Assembly (NCBI RefSeq): GCF_015062915.1
Contig: NZ_SUTJ01000008.1
Location: 23,885 to 87,884 of the forward strand
Reading direction: 5' to 3'
Length of the DNA: 64,000 nucleotides
From: Methanobrevibacter thaueri
Lineage (GTDB): Archaea; Methanobacteriota; Methanobacteria; Methanobacteriales; Methanobacteriaceae
Positions 37,923 to 48,135 of the stretch are shown here, one piece after another (the stretch's first letter is position 1; each line of letters opens with the position of its first letter). Below the pieces are notes generated by a model. It worked only from the letters and a program-made list of their open reading frames with translations. It did no database searches and was not told the origin of the DNA. A program made the translations under genes and the position numbers.

Positions 37923-38178
37923 CAATAATCAAATCTGATAAATAATGTAACATAAATCATGAATTTTTGAACATCTTACAATCAAATCATATTATTTTTA
38001 TCAATAATAATCCAATATTAAATATCTGCTATAAAGTTTATATAATTTTTTGAAAATAATGTGTTAAAAAACCAAATTGGATAAAATGGCAAAAAACAAT
38101 AGATTTGATAAAATCATGAAAAAATATTGAAAAAAAATAGTAGTTAACCAAATATATGGTTAATTGTTGTGAAATAAT

Positions 38179-38589
38179 TCATTTATTTGACATCAAGTCA
38201 TCATAAATAAGCTTCCACTGAGGATTCATCTCATGAAGCATGAATCTTTTGAAGATGTAATCCAAGAAAAACACTCCCTTTTCGGTGATTTGATAGAATG
38301 TGACTTTCTTGTCATCCTGTGCCACTTCCTCACCGGTAATCAGTTCGTATTCTTCCATCTGCTTTAAAATAGGATAAATCTTGCTGGGATTGGATTTCTT
38401 TATGACTCCTTCATCAATTAGATTTTCAAAAAACTTGTCCAATTCCTTCATGATTCCATAGCCGTGAATGCTCTTGTTATATTTTATAATCCAAAGCACA
38501 AGAAACCTGTACAATCCGTTTACTGTGGATTTGACAATCTTATTGCCCTTGATGAAATCAACATAATTGTCCTGTTTATTCTCAGACAT
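38179..38589 (-). CDS. PadR family transcriptional regulator
   Basis: LWIIKYNKSIHGYGIMKELDKF...SNPSKIYPILKQMEEYELITGEEV...KVTFYQITEKG. Confidence 0.85.
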   Translation of the reverse strand: MSENKQDNYVDFIKGNKIVKSTVNGLYRFLVLWIIKYNKSIHGYGIMKELDKFFENLIDEGVIKKSNPSKIYPILKQMEEYELITGEEVAQDDKKVTFYQITEKGVFFLDYIFKRFMLHEMNPQWKLIYDDLMSNK

Positions 38590-38657
38590 TAAAAATGCAC
38601 CTAAAAATTGATTAATTGAAAAATTGTATCCCTTAGATTGTTACATGAGATATTTTT

Positions 38658-38795
38658 TTATATCTTTTTGCAAAGTCTAACCGGGATAGTCACATTTCCC
38701 GCCATCAAAACATGTGCATCATTATCTACACATTTGCTATTCTGTTTGACGTCGGCAATACCATGTTTGTTGAATTTAAACAGAAACTGAGCACA
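38658..38795 (-). pseudogene. Probable decayed coding remnant upstream of padR
   Basis: Open segment CAQFLFKFNKHGIADVKQNSKCVDNDAHVLMAGNVTIPVRLCKKI*, preceded in another frame by KEIGDDASNGLELVLIMCSVSV*; higher GC than flanking spacer. Confidence 0.3.
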
Positions 38796-38930
38796 TTATC
38801 AAGACTAACTCAAGACCGTTAGAAGCATCATCCCCAATTTCTTTAAGTTAATTCAAATACACCTAAATATATTTTTATTTAAAAAAGTATATAAAAAGAG
38901 TACTCTAAATTTTAGAATACTTCAAGTTGA

Positions 38931-39446
38931 TTATTTTTCAATCGAGTCCGTCCACAATGAGAATTCCTTTATTTGAGGAGGAATTCCTGAATCATGGTAA
39001 GACTCTAAATACCCTTCAGCTGAAACATACTCCTCACATTTTCCCTCAGCTGAATTGAAAAACTCCAAAAGTCCTCTGTTTCTTATGAAAGTGTGTGTAG
39101 GCTTGAATGTACTTGACCAGATATAGAATACCTTAAATACAGTGTCAGGATGATATCCACCACCAAGATCAATCAGCAGCATGTCACATGACTGGACTGT
39201 CTCAAACACTTTCAATAATGTATCATGCAGCCTCACATCCTCATTGATGAAATTCACATGAGCCAACTTTTCCATTTCTGCAGACGCTTCAGGAGAATTG
39301 TCAAGCGCTATGATGTTGCAGGTTTCAGGAAGTGTTTTTGTGGTTCCTCCAACGTGACAGCCGAGTTCTATAACCGTATCGTCCGGCTTCACCAATTCGG
39401 CTATGTCACGGCGATACTTTTCAACATCATAACTCAATTTAATCAT
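38931..39446 (-). CDS. SAM-dependent methyltransferase-like protein
   Basis: VIELGCHVGGTTKTLPETCNIIALDNSPEASAEMEK...CDMLLIDLGGGYHPDTVF. Confidence 0.75.
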   Translation of the reverse strand: MIKLSYDVEKYRRDIAELVKPDDTVIELGCHVGGTTKTLPETCNIIALDNSPEASAEMEKLAHVNFINEDVRLHDTLLKVFETVQSCDMLLIDLGGGYHPDTVFKVFYIWSSTFKPTHTFIRNRGLLEFFNSAEGKCEEYVSAEGYLESYHDSGIPPQIKEFSLWTDSIEK

Positions 39447-40284
39447 GAACTATCCCAACATTGTTAAGTTTATCTATATGGAAGTCTTCTATGCCAGTAT
39501 CTTTTAATGAGCTTTCATCAGATGCAAAGGCAAATACAGTATTTCCAAGCATTGCCATGGAACTACCCAAAATATCATCACAGGAATTAAGATAATCAAT
39601 AAGTTCTTTTACTTCGCTGGACATTAGTTTTGTCTCATCGGCAAACTTATATGAAAAGTCCAGGAAATTCCACAGGCTTGACTTTTCCTCAAAAAACTCA
39701 AGGTATTTCAATCCTACATCAGAAATTACCTCCTTTTTATGAGGATCACTTATGACACTTGATGTGTCAATCTTTCCAAAGGTCTTCCAGCCGACAAATA
39801 CATCCTCCTCAAAGGATTCTATTTTACCAATACCTGGAGCGCCAGGTTCTGTTCGCAAAACCATTCCTTTTCCACTTTGAGCGATAACATCACCCAAGCC
39901 ACCTCCAAGATTGACTTCAGCCATATGTGCGATTTGACCGCATAGCTCTGTAGGATAATTCAACTCCAGAAAATCATTTAACGCCAATGCCAGACTAAAG
40001 GCTGAAGCGGCTGATGTGCCGAAGCCTGCTCCAATAGGCAATTGTATATCCTGTGTGATTTTAAAATTAGTGTCTATTTCCAAAATGCCTAGAACCTCAT
40101 CAATTACTGTTGAATCCCCCTGATTGACATTGATTTCTAATTCATCAGATGAATCCACTGTTGTTCTGACTCCCTTGGAAAGTAAAAATCCTGCACCACA
40201 TGAACCGTTCTTCAATGACACTTCATGGTTTTCTATTGTAAAAAAGCCTGTGATGTGGCCAGGTACAAAAACTGAATTTGACAT
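39439..40284 (-). CDS. Pantoate kinase (archaeal GHMP kinase)
   Basis: VFVPGHITGFFTIENHEVSLKNGSCGAGF; LPIGAGFGTSAASAFSLALALN; VNLGGGLGDVIAQSGKGMVLRTEPGAPG. Confidence 0.88.
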   Translation of the reverse strand: MSNSVFVPGHITGFFTIENHEVSLKNGSCGAGFLLSKGVRTTVDSSDELEINVNQGDSTVIDEVLGILEIDTNFKITQDIQLPIGAGFGTSAASAFSLALALNDFLELNYPTELCGQIAHMAEVNLGGGLGDVIAQSGKGMVLRTEPGAPGIGKIESFEEDVFVGWKTFGKIDTSSVISDPHKKEVISDVGLKYLEFFEEKSSLWNFLDFSYKFADETKLMSSEVKELIDYLNSCDDILGSSMAMLGNTVFAFASDESSLKDTGIEDFHIDKLNNVGIVHD

Positions 40285-40375
40285 AAGTAATATTATGTTT
40301 TCAATTTAATTAAAATTTTTGAAAAAATACTAAAAAAAAGAAAAAAAGAGTTATATGAAAAATCATATAACCAAA

Positions 40376-43300
40376 TTATTGTTTTCTACGTCTTGATCCG
40401 AATCCTAAAGCAATTAATACAACGATTAAAGCCATTATTGGATTACCAGTGGCTTTTGAGTCGATTTTTGCTTTAGCTGATTTTACAGGTTTTTCAGGAT
40501 GTACAGTAGTATTGTCAGGCACATCAGTACCATTTTCAGGAACATCAGTTTCATTATTATGCTCCACGGTCACGTTTGTAGTGTTGGTACTGTTGACTGT
40601 GTCATTAGTAATGTTGTTTCCTGCAATAGCATTGTTCACCTTGAATCCTTCACTCATTGCCTTGAATACAATTGTGAAATTAGCGGATTCGCCAATGCCT
40701 AATGTGCCGTTATAGTTCCATCTGCCATTTCCGTCATATGACCATTTGCCTGTTTCATCAACAGTATGATCATATTCAAGACCATCTGCTCCCTTATCGA
40801 TTACATATACTCCAGTCAAGTTGCAGTCACCAGTGTTTTTGACAACAATGGTAAAACTGGTTAATTCACCCACTTTAACTGTTTTATTGTTGGAAATTTT
40901 CTCAACAGTCATGTTTGGAGCATAAGAAGTGAAGTTTACAGTATCATTGTCAAATGTGTGATTTCCAAGACCGGTTGTAACATTGTTTACCATTTTACCA
41001 GTCTTTGTAACATTAAATATCAATATGATATTAGCAGTTTTTCCAGGAGCTAAAGTATCATTCAATGTCCATAGTTTAGTTTCTTTATCATAAGTCCAAT
41101 TATATGGAGATTTAAATGAATCATATACTAAACCATCACTGAAATAAGTCTCATTTATCCATGGAAGAGTAATGTTACATTCACCTGTGTTTTTAACAGT
41201 GATATTGAATTCAGCTTGCTTATTGATGCAAACCACATTTATGACGTCTTTTTCAACACTCATTTTCGGAATTGTCACATTGAATCCTATTACATTTTGA
41301 GTTGCTGAAGGAGTTAAAATTTCAACGAAATTGAATACCTCAATTCTGCCATCATCCAATGTTTTAATAGCATTGTTTGTTGGAACTCTATAACCGCTAT
41401 TATATAACTCCAATACCTTTTTAACAACTGGATTATTACTATTTTCATAATCATGGTCTGTGAAAATATTAACTTCATCTTGTAAATCATTATGATCTAC
41501 ATTTTCATTATTCCAATTTGTTAAAATTAAAATTTTAAGAAGTTCCCCAACTTTTTCCTCAGTAATCGCATTTTGAGCAAATCTTAAATTCTCCCATAAC
41601 ACACCATATCTTGGATAGTCAGCATCTTCTTCAATACAATATACATAATAACCGTCAGCATAACCTATATTTTTCTCTCTATCATAAGTCATGTCGATAT
41701 AATTTGTATGATTCATTGAAAGAGCAACTTGTCCAGGATGAATGTTATTATTCTCATTCAATTTTGTTGCCGCAAGCACTACCCAATCATCATCAGCGGT
41801 ATTGTCATAAAACTCACAATCTGAAACATTTGCGATTATTGTGCAAATTGCTCCTCCGTGATTTCCATGATTTCTAATGAATGTGGAATTTGTAACAGTA
41901 GGATAATCGCAACTTAAAGCACCACCATATCCTTGAGCATGATTGTCAATGAAAGTACAATTGTTGATTGTATCGCCTTGTTTGGTACTGGATACTGCTC
42001 CACCACCATATTTTTCAGCGATATTTTTTGTGAATGTATTATTTTCAAGGAAATTGTGTCCATATTCAAATAATATTGCACCACCCATAAGAGCTACATT
42101 ATGAGTGAAATTTGAATTTGTAATAGTTGTGTTTTCAGCCCAAGAGAATATTGCTCCACCTTTTGTCAAATTACGATCAAATGGAGGATTTGGGAAAATT
42201 CCATTATCTGTAAAAGTACAATTGTCAATGACAGGATTTGTGCATCTAGTTGCCCCATCTTTTCCGAAATATACTGCTCCACCTCTTTCAGCGTAATTTC
42301 CAACGAATTCAGAGTTAACTATTGTAATATTATCTCCAGTATTAGCAAAAATTGCTCCACCATATTTAGAACAATGGTTTTTAAAGAAGTATGAATTGTT
42401 AACTAATAAGTTGTTTGAATTGGAATATATTCCTGAACCATAATAATCATTAACAGCATTCCTTAAAAATGAACAATTATTAAATGTTGTATTGTCTGAT
42501 GAGGATGGAACATATACAATTCCATAACCGTATCCTGCACAGTCATGAATACTGGTATTGTTGAATAAATTATTCTTACCATTCATCCAAATTGCAGCAC
42601 CATCACTATCAGCCGCTTGATATGAATCTGTAATACCAATAGAATTTGCAATTTCACAATCATTTACAGTAATATTATCACAGTTGACAGCAGCTATTGC
42701 ACCACCTTGATCTCCATAACAACTGGAAAATTTAACGTTATCAATAACTGACTCACTGGCATCAGTATATAATAAAACTCCACCACCAAATCCGTGAACC
42801 GCAGTAACATGCCCTGAACCTATAGAACTATCTACAATCCTTATTTTGTTGTTTGAAAAAATTGTAGCACCGTTTCTAGCCTTGTTGTTGTAAAAACTAC
42901 AATCTGCTATTAAAGTGTCATGAGCTAAATTATAAATTGCACCGCCCATATTGCTAGCTTTATTTGCGTTAATGCTTGAATTAACAATTGAAATACCCTT
43001 ATGATCGGCAATATAAATTGCAGCACCATTACTGTTACCAGAATTACTGTTGGAACTTATTGTACATTTATCAACTTTAACATTGTCCCCATCAATAAAT
43101 AATGCCCCACCATTAGCAGATTTACCTTTAGTCAATTGTAAACCTTTAAGTACAACATTATCACCAGTAATTTTAAAAATTTGACGAGAATTTTCACCAT
43201 CAAATACAGGCTTTTTATCATCAACAGATACAATATTTAAATTGTTTTTATCAATTGTTAAACCAGTGTTGGATTCTCCTTTATATGTTCCACTCATAAC

Positions 43301-43621
43301 ATAGATAGTGTCTCCTTCCTGAAGATTAGTGTTATCTAAAGCGGATTTTAAATCACCAAAAGGACTTGCTTCAGATCCATCTCCACCGGTTGCACCTGCT
43401 TTTACATACCAACTGTTTCCAGCACTTAAGACATCCCCACTTGAAGAGTGGAGTGTGTCAGAAACAGCTTCATTTTCAACCATCAAGTTTCCATTATCTG
43501 TTCCAACCACAGACACATTCCCATTATTGTCTGCAGCAGCAACAGCTCCTATACATAACATTAATACGCTTATTAATAATAAAATTCCAAATAGTTTATT
43601 AAATTTCATTTTTTCCCTCAA
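40376..43621 (-). CDS. Adhesin-like protein with beta-helix repeats, two DUF11-like repeats and C-terminal TM anchor
   Basis: Signal peptide; GGAIF/GGAVY repeats; two ...VEK...F.I.VKNTG(E/D)CN(I/L)T... repeats; tail GNPIMALIVVLIALGFGSRRRKQ. Confidence 0.9.
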   Translation of the reverse strand: MREKMKFNKLFGILLLISVLMLCIGAVAAADNNGNVSVVGTDNGNLMVENEAVSDTLHSSSGDVLSAGNSWYVKAGATGGDGSEASPFGDLKSALDNTNLQEGDTIYVMSGTYKGESNTGLTIDKNNLNIVSVDDKKPVFDGENSRQIFKITGDNVVLKGLQLTKGKSANGGALFIDGDNVKVDKCTISSNSNSGNSNGAAIYIADHKGISIVNSSINANKASNMGGAIYNLAHDTLIADCSFYNNKARNGATIFSNNKIRIVDSSIGSGHVTAVHGFGGGVLLYTDASESVIDNVKFSSCYGDQGGAIAAVNCDNITVNDCEIANSIGITDSYQAADSDGAAIWMNGKNNLFNNTSIHDCAGYGYGIVYVPSSSDNTTFNNCSFLRNAVNDYYGSGIYSNSNNLLVNNSYFFKNHCSKYGGAIFANTGDNITIVNSEFVGNYAERGGAVYFGKDGATRCTNPVIDNCTFTDNGIFPNPPFDRNLTKGGAIFSWAENTTITNSNFTHNVALMGGAILFEYGHNFLENNTFTKNIAEKYGGGAVSSTKQGDTINNCTFIDNHAQGYGGALSCDYPTVTNSTFIRNHGNHGGAICTIIANVSDCEFYDNTADDDWVVLAATKLNENNNIHPGQVALSMNHTNYIDMTYDREKNIGYADGYYVYCIEEDADYPRYGVLWENLRFAQNAITEEKVGELLKILILTNWNNENVDHNDLQDEVNIFTDHDYENSNNPVVKKVLELYNSGYRVPTNNAIKTLDDGRIEVFNFVEILTPSATQNVIGFNVTIPKMSVEKDVINVVCINKQAEFNITVKNTGECNITLPWINETYFSDGLVYDSFKSPYNWTYDKETKLWTLNDTLAPGKTANIILIFNVTKTGKMVNNVTTGLGNHTFDNDTVNFTSYAPNMTVEKISNNKTVKVGELTSFTIVVKNTGDCNLTGVYVIDKGADGLEYDHTVDETGKWSYDGNGRWNYNGTLGIGESANFTIVFKAMSEGFKVNNAIAGNNITNDTVNSTNTTNVTVEHNNETDVPENGTDVPDNTTVHPEKPVKSAKAKIDSKATGNPIMALIVVLIALGFGSRRRKQ

Positions 43622-44497
43622 ATGAGAGTCAAATCAAAATATAAACTAATCAAATTGATAATCTAATAATATAAATTAAATTTATTTCCAGTTAATTTAA
43701 ACCTCTTAATAAATAATATCCGCAATCATCAACATGCTTAAAGTACAACAGAATATGGCTGACAGGAATTGCCAATCATATCTATTCCACAAAACACTAG
43801 ACCAAAGAATACCAATCATTTTCAGTTGAAATATATCTGAACATTTGATTTTTATATTTACTCTAAGATTTGATTTAACTCAATAAATCGCAAATATATT
43901 ATTTAAATTAATAAATTATTTAATTAAATTTTAAAATTCAATTAATATAATCGAATAAATTACTTATTCTCAACAATAATCTTATAATCTCCAAAATTAT
44001 TATTGTAATCTTATATTATATTAAAACAATATTTATACTTTATTGCAAAAAATGATATAGTTTAATTCAATTTAATGAACATTTTTTAATTTTATATAAA
44101 TTTTTTATTCAATAGGATTATCGGAAATTTAGTGAACAATAATTACTGAAAATAAAAGTATCATAAAAATATTACATAATTTTGAGATAAAAATGAATAG
44201 AATACATTACAATTTGAATGAATAAAATAAAAAATGTAAACTAAATTAATGAAATAATTGAAAATTCATATGTAATCAATATTTTACAGAATAAGTATAG
44301 TTTAATAAGTACTAGACAATATTGTTAAGACAAAACAAAAATATTTTACATATGTTTAACAATTTTTACAAAATGATAAAAGTATACTAAATTTTGATAT
44401 ACTCTAATAAATTAAATATCATTCAAAAATTGAATGCAAAGTCAACTATTCTTTATTAGAATAAAGTTGAAGTGAAAAAAATATGAGGAAGATGAGT

Positions 44498-45004
44498 TCA
44501 TTCATCTATCCATGATTTTACAGTATCTTTTGCATCATATACGCTGGCACCAGGAATTGACAATCCCCTTTTGATTTCAGCGCCTTGGCATAATTTGTCC
44601 AAATCCTTTTGAGATGAGCCAAAACCGGACCCTTCATGGGTTACAAATGGTTTTACAACTTTACCAGTAAAATCAAGTGGCTCTAGTTGAGTAAACATTG
44701 GCATCGGCAAGGTTCCCCACCAGTTTGGAAAACCGATGTATATTGTATCGTATTGATCAATGCTTTCAAGGGTTTGCTTGATTTCAGGCCTTGCATCATC
44801 TTGCTGTTCCTTTTTGGCCACATCAATGCATTTCATGTAATCGTCAGGATATTCTACTGCAGGTTCAACTTTAAATAGTTCTGCATTGTCGATTTCCTGA
44901 ATGTATCCGGCAATAACTTCAGTGTTTCCCTTTTCGATGTTTTTAAGTTCACCGCCGAAGTAGTTTTCACCGTTTCTTGAAAAGTAAATTACTAAGCTTG
45001 ACAT
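44498..45004 (-). CDS. Flavodoxin
   Basis: SLVIYFSRNGENYFGGELKNIEKGNTEVIAGYI; YDTIYIGFPNWWGTLPMPMFTQLE; VTHEGSGFGSS. Confidence 0.92.
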   Translation of the reverse strand: MSSLVIYFSRNGENYFGGELKNIEKGNTEVIAGYIQEIDNAELFKVEPAVEYPDDYMKCIDVAKKEQQDDARPEIKQTLESIDQYDTIYIGFPNWWGTLPMPMFTQLEPLDFTGKVVKPFVTHEGSGFGSSQKDLDKLCQGAEIKRGLSIPGASVYDAKDTVKSWIDE

Positions 45005-45049
45005 AATATTAACTCCTTGTTTATTGTTTAAATCTTTTTAGTATATAAA

Positions 45050-45066
45050 TGTTGCTACTCGCAACA
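45050..45066. promoter_or_regulatory. Palindromic putative operator TGTTG-N7-CAACA adjoining the flavodoxin TATA box
   Basis: tgttgc-tactc-gcaaca next to TTTATATAC (minus strand); same layout as 5585-5601. Confidence 0.6.
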
Positions 45067-45167
45067 ATTATTGAATTTAAGTTAACCTAAAAAAGCCTTT
45101 AAAATTAGAATTTTGGAAATCCTAAATAGTAATATCTTTAAATATGATAAATAATTAATATAACATA

Positions 45168-45236
45168 TGTGGATGCTTAAAAGAATTTTGTCCATTGGCG
45201 GATGACTCAGAAATTCTCTCCACACACTTTTTTTAA
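45168..45236 (+). ncRNA. Candidate small structured RNA
   Basis: TATA-like TTTAAATAT at 45137-45145 about 25 nt upstream; nested stem tgtgga/tccaca, agaattt/aaattct, gtc(c)at/atgac with TGGCGG loop; followed by cacTTTTTTT. Confidence 0.45.
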
Positions 45237-45259
45237 AAAAATAAAAATAGAAAACGTAA

Positions 45260-45361
45260 TTAATTACGTCTTCTTAATGGTAAAAATATTCCCATTACTG
45301 CAATCAAACCCATTACCACAGGATTTGCAGTTTCATGCACTGATAAGTCAATTGTATCAAT
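45260..45361 (-). pseudogene. Orphan C-terminal anchor fragment of an adhesin-like protein
   Basis: IDTIDLSVHETANPVVMGLIAVMGIFLPLRRRN* matches the TM + RRR tail of the adhesin ending at 40376 (GNPIMALIVVLIALGFGSRRRKQ). Confidence 0.65.
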
Positions 45362-45425
45362 CAAACAAAAAAAGTTTTCAAAACTTGAATATGAAAAAAA
45401 GTAAAAAAAAAGAAGAATAGGAAAT

Positions 45426-46649
45426 CTATTCTTTAATTGATCTTGCGAGTTCTGCACCTTTCTCAAATGCTTCAGCCATTACATCCTCATCAGGTACGAA
45501 CAATACATCTAAAGTGTCGGTTACAGTGAATCCGGAAGCTTCTAAATCATCTTGGAGTTTTTTAATGGCTCCTCCACCCCAACCTTTGGATGAAAAGATT
45601 AATGCGTTTTTCTCACTGCCTGTTCCCTTGAAGTTGACACAGTCCAACCAGTACATCATGTTACCTATTCTTGGGAATGGCTTGTTCATCATTGTAGGAG
45701 CTCCCAATGCGATTGCTTTTGAGTCCAGAATGTCAGTAATCACATCATCAGGTCCGTCTTCCTGCATGAAGTACATTGCAACCTCAACGCCTTCGCTCAT
45801 GATACCTTCAGCGATTTGGTAAGCGAGCTTTTCGGTTGAATGGTGCATTGTGTCATAGATAACTGTGATTTTGTCCTTGCACACACCGGATCCCCATTCT
45901 GAGTATTTTTCTACAATTGGAGCAGGGTTTTTCCAGATTTGACCGTGACATGGTGCAATCATCTTGATATCATTGATTAAACCAGTGTTGGTTAATTCAT
46001 CCAGTTTCATCCTGAGCATCGGTGAGCCTAATGTCACTAAATTAGCGTAATATTTTTGAGCTTCCCTTAAAAGGTATTCTGTATCATAGTCCTCATCAAA
46101 TCTTTTTGAGCGGGCCACGTGCTGACCGAATGCATCATTTGAGAATAATATTCCTTCTTCAGCCAATAATGTGAACATGCTGTCCGGCCAGTGAAGCATT
46201 GGAGCTGATATAAATTTTAAAGTTCTTCCGCCAATGTCCAGTTCGTCGCCGGTTGCAACAGCATTGATTTCAAGGTCTGAGAAGTTGTGGTATTGTGCTT
46301 CAAGGAATTTGATACAGTTTGCAGAAGCATAAATTTCGGCTTCAGGATTGTATTCTTCAATAGTTTGTCTTAAGAAAGTGGAATGGTCCATTTCGGAGTG
46401 GTTTTGAACGAATACATCAATCTTGAATTCTTTTCCTTCTTGTTCGAATGCGTCTTTCACTCTTGCATCGAACTGTTCAAACATTCCTCTGTAAACGTTA
46501 TCGATTAATACAGTTTTTTCTTCACCAAATACAAGGTATGCGTTGTATGTGGTTCCTGGAATTCCATATCCATGGAAAGTTCTGCTGTGCCAGTGGATTA
46601 CACCAACCCAATAGACACCGTCTGCAATTTTTACTGCTTTTGCTTTCAT
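45426..46649 (-). CDS. fprA: FprA family A-type flavoprotein (F420H2 oxidase-like)
   Basis: MBL-type NHSEMDHS motif, FSNDAFGQH, then flavodoxin domain VIYDTMHHSTEKLAYQIAEG. Confidence 0.93.
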   Translation of the reverse strand: MKAKAVKIADGVYWVGVIHWHSRTFHGYGIPGTTYNAYLVFGEEKTVLIDNVYRGMFEQFDARVKDAFEQEGKEFKIDVFVQNHSEMDHSTFLRQTIEEYNPEAEIYASANCIKFLEAQYHNFSDLEINAVATGDELDIGGRTLKFISAPMLHWPDSMFTLLAEEGILFSNDAFGQHVARSKRFDEDYDTEYLLREAQKYYANLVTLGSPMLRMKLDELTNTGLINDIKMIAPCHGQIWKNPAPIVEKYSEWGSGVCKDKITVIYDTMHHSTEKLAYQIAEGIMSEGVEVAMYFMQEDGPDDVITDILDSKAIALGAPTMMNKPFPRIGNMMYWLDCVNFKGTGSEKNALIFSSKGWGGGAIKKLQDDLEASGFTVTDTLDVLFVPDEDVMAEAFEKGAELARSIKE

Positions 46650-46739
46650 TTCAATAACCTCATAAAATATTTAAGTTATATAACTATATATTCTATATTC
46701 TATATAAATTATTTTAATTAATTAATAAGAGGTCATATT

Positions 46740-47405
46740 TTGAACAAAAGAATCGATTTACATATGCACAGCCTATTCAGTGATGGTGAATTGTTGCCAT
46801 CAGAACTTGCAAGAAGAGCCTTGAAATTGAATCATGAAGCAATTGCAATCACAGACCATGTGGACTGGTCAAACGTTGACACAATCCCTGCCATTCAAGA
46901 TGCAATTGATGATATTAACGCTAACTGGGACATTACCGTTGTTTTAGGTGCTGAAGTCACTCATGCTCCAACCGAATCCATTGACGGAATAGCTGCAAGA
47001 GCCAAGGAGTTAGGTGCAAAAATCGTTGTGGTCCATGGTGAAACATTGAATGAACCTGTTACTCCTGGAACAAACCGTGCAGCAGTTGAATCCGAAAACA
47101 TTGACATTTTGGGCCATCCGGGATTGATTACCATTGAAGAGGCAGAACTTGCAAAGGAAAATGACATTTATTTGGAGATATCTGCACGTAAGGGACACTG
47201 TCTTGGAAACGGACATGTTGCAAACGTTGCCCGTGAAGTGGGAAACAAATTACTTGTCAATACTGATACTCACTCACCTGACAACATTATCACTTTTGAA
47301 AAGTCATATGAAATAGCTTTAGGTGCAGGATTAACACATGAAGAAGCCATGAAAGCCATCGTGGACAATCCTCGTGAATTACTTAAGAAAAAAGGAGTAA
47401 TGTAA
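46740..47405 (+). CDS. PHP domain / histidinol phosphate phosphatase-like protein
   Basis: [53 protein letters not shown]. Confidence 0.9.
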   Translation: MNKRIDLHMHSLFSDGELLPSELARRALKLNHEAIAITDHVDWSNVDTIPAIQDAIDDINANWDITVVLGAEVTHAPTESIDGIAARAKELGAKIVVVHGETLNEPVTPGTNRAAVESENIDILGHPGLITIEEAELAKENDIYLEISARKGHCLGNGHVANVAREVGNKLLVNTDTHSPDNIITFEKSYEIALGAGLTHEEAMKAIVDNPRELLKKKGVM

Positions 47406-47461
47406 AAAAAGTGTGTATGTAAAAATATGTAATTTAATATGATGTTTAAATTAACATCGTA

Positions 47462-48127
47462 TTAAATAACCTTATATGTCAAAATTAAGTCTTTTCCAAG
47501 AGAATAAGAATCAACCAATTCCAGTTTAACCGCATCATCCATCAAGTCAAAACCTTCACCGTCAAAGAAAGTCTTTGCATTAGCTCCACCGACAACCATC
47601 GGAGCAACGCAAATCCTTATTTCATCAATTAGACCTGCTTTTATCATGGAGAAGTTCAATGTGGCTCCTCCCTCAAGCATCAGTTTTTCTATTCCTTCCT
47701 CATGCAGGTAACTCATCAATAGACTTAGGTCAACTCGATCATCACCTGAAAAGAAAAATTTGACTCCTCTTTTCTTGAAGGTTTCATACTTGTCTGATTC
47801 CATGAAATCATGCTTGTACTCATTTGCACATGCAATGATTGTCTTTGCATCATTGTTTGTGATTCTTGCATCGATTGGTGTTCTGCATTTGCTGTCAACA
47901 ACCACTCGAACGGGATTGTCCTCAGGGTTAGCATCAATCTTGTGTATAGTGAGCCTTGGATCATCTGCCATTACTGTGCCTATTCCAACCATTATTGCAT
48001 CACATTCCTTTCTCAGCTCATGAACCCTTTCAAGGTCTTCCTTGCCTGAAATGTTTGAGCTTCCGGTTTGTGTTGCAATCTTACCGTCCAATGTCATTGC
48101 AGCGTTCAATATTACATATGGCCTCAT
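47462..48127 (-). CDS. arfC: 2,5-diamino-6-(ribosylamino)-4(3H)-pyrimidinone 5'-phosphate reductase
   Basis: RPYVILNAAMTLDGKIATQTGSSNIS; DAIMVGIGTVMADDPRLTIH; LMLEGGATLNFSMIKAGLIDEI. Confidence 0.9.
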   Translation of the reverse strand: MRPYVILNAAMTLDGKIATQTGSSNISGKEDLERVHELRKECDAIMVGIGTVMADDPRLTIHKIDANPEDNPVRVVVDSKCRTPIDARITNNDAKTIIACANEYKHDFMESDKYETFKKRGVKFFFSGDDRVDLSLLMSYLHEEGIEKLMLEGGATLNFSMIKAGLIDEIRICVAPMVVGGANAKTFFDGEGFDLMDDAVKLELVDSYSLGKDLILTYKVI

Positions 48128-48135
48128 TATCTCAC

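Noticed and set aside
38144-38163. ttaacca-aatata-tggttaa palindrome downstream of padR as a PadR operator
   Set aside because: It lies at the 3' end of the gene rather than at a promoter and is more simply a weak terminator hairpin.
43734-43829. Small ORF MLKVQQNMADRNCQSYLFHKTLDQRIPIIFS in the AT-rich spacer
   Set aside because: Only 31 codons, no clear ribosome-binding site or family resemblance; could be chance or a relic.
44421-44472. attcaaaaattgaat and caactattctttattagaataaagttg inverted repeats below the flavodoxin gene
   Set aside because: AT-rich, imperfect and positioned as ordinary 3' terminator structure; no reason to see more.
45168-45236. Canonical H/ACA guide RNA interpretation (stem followed by ACACAC)
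   Set aside because: The internal loop is strongly asymmetric (about 8 nt versus 1 nt), so it lacks a normal two-sided pseudouridylation pocket; kept only as an unclassified RNA candidate.
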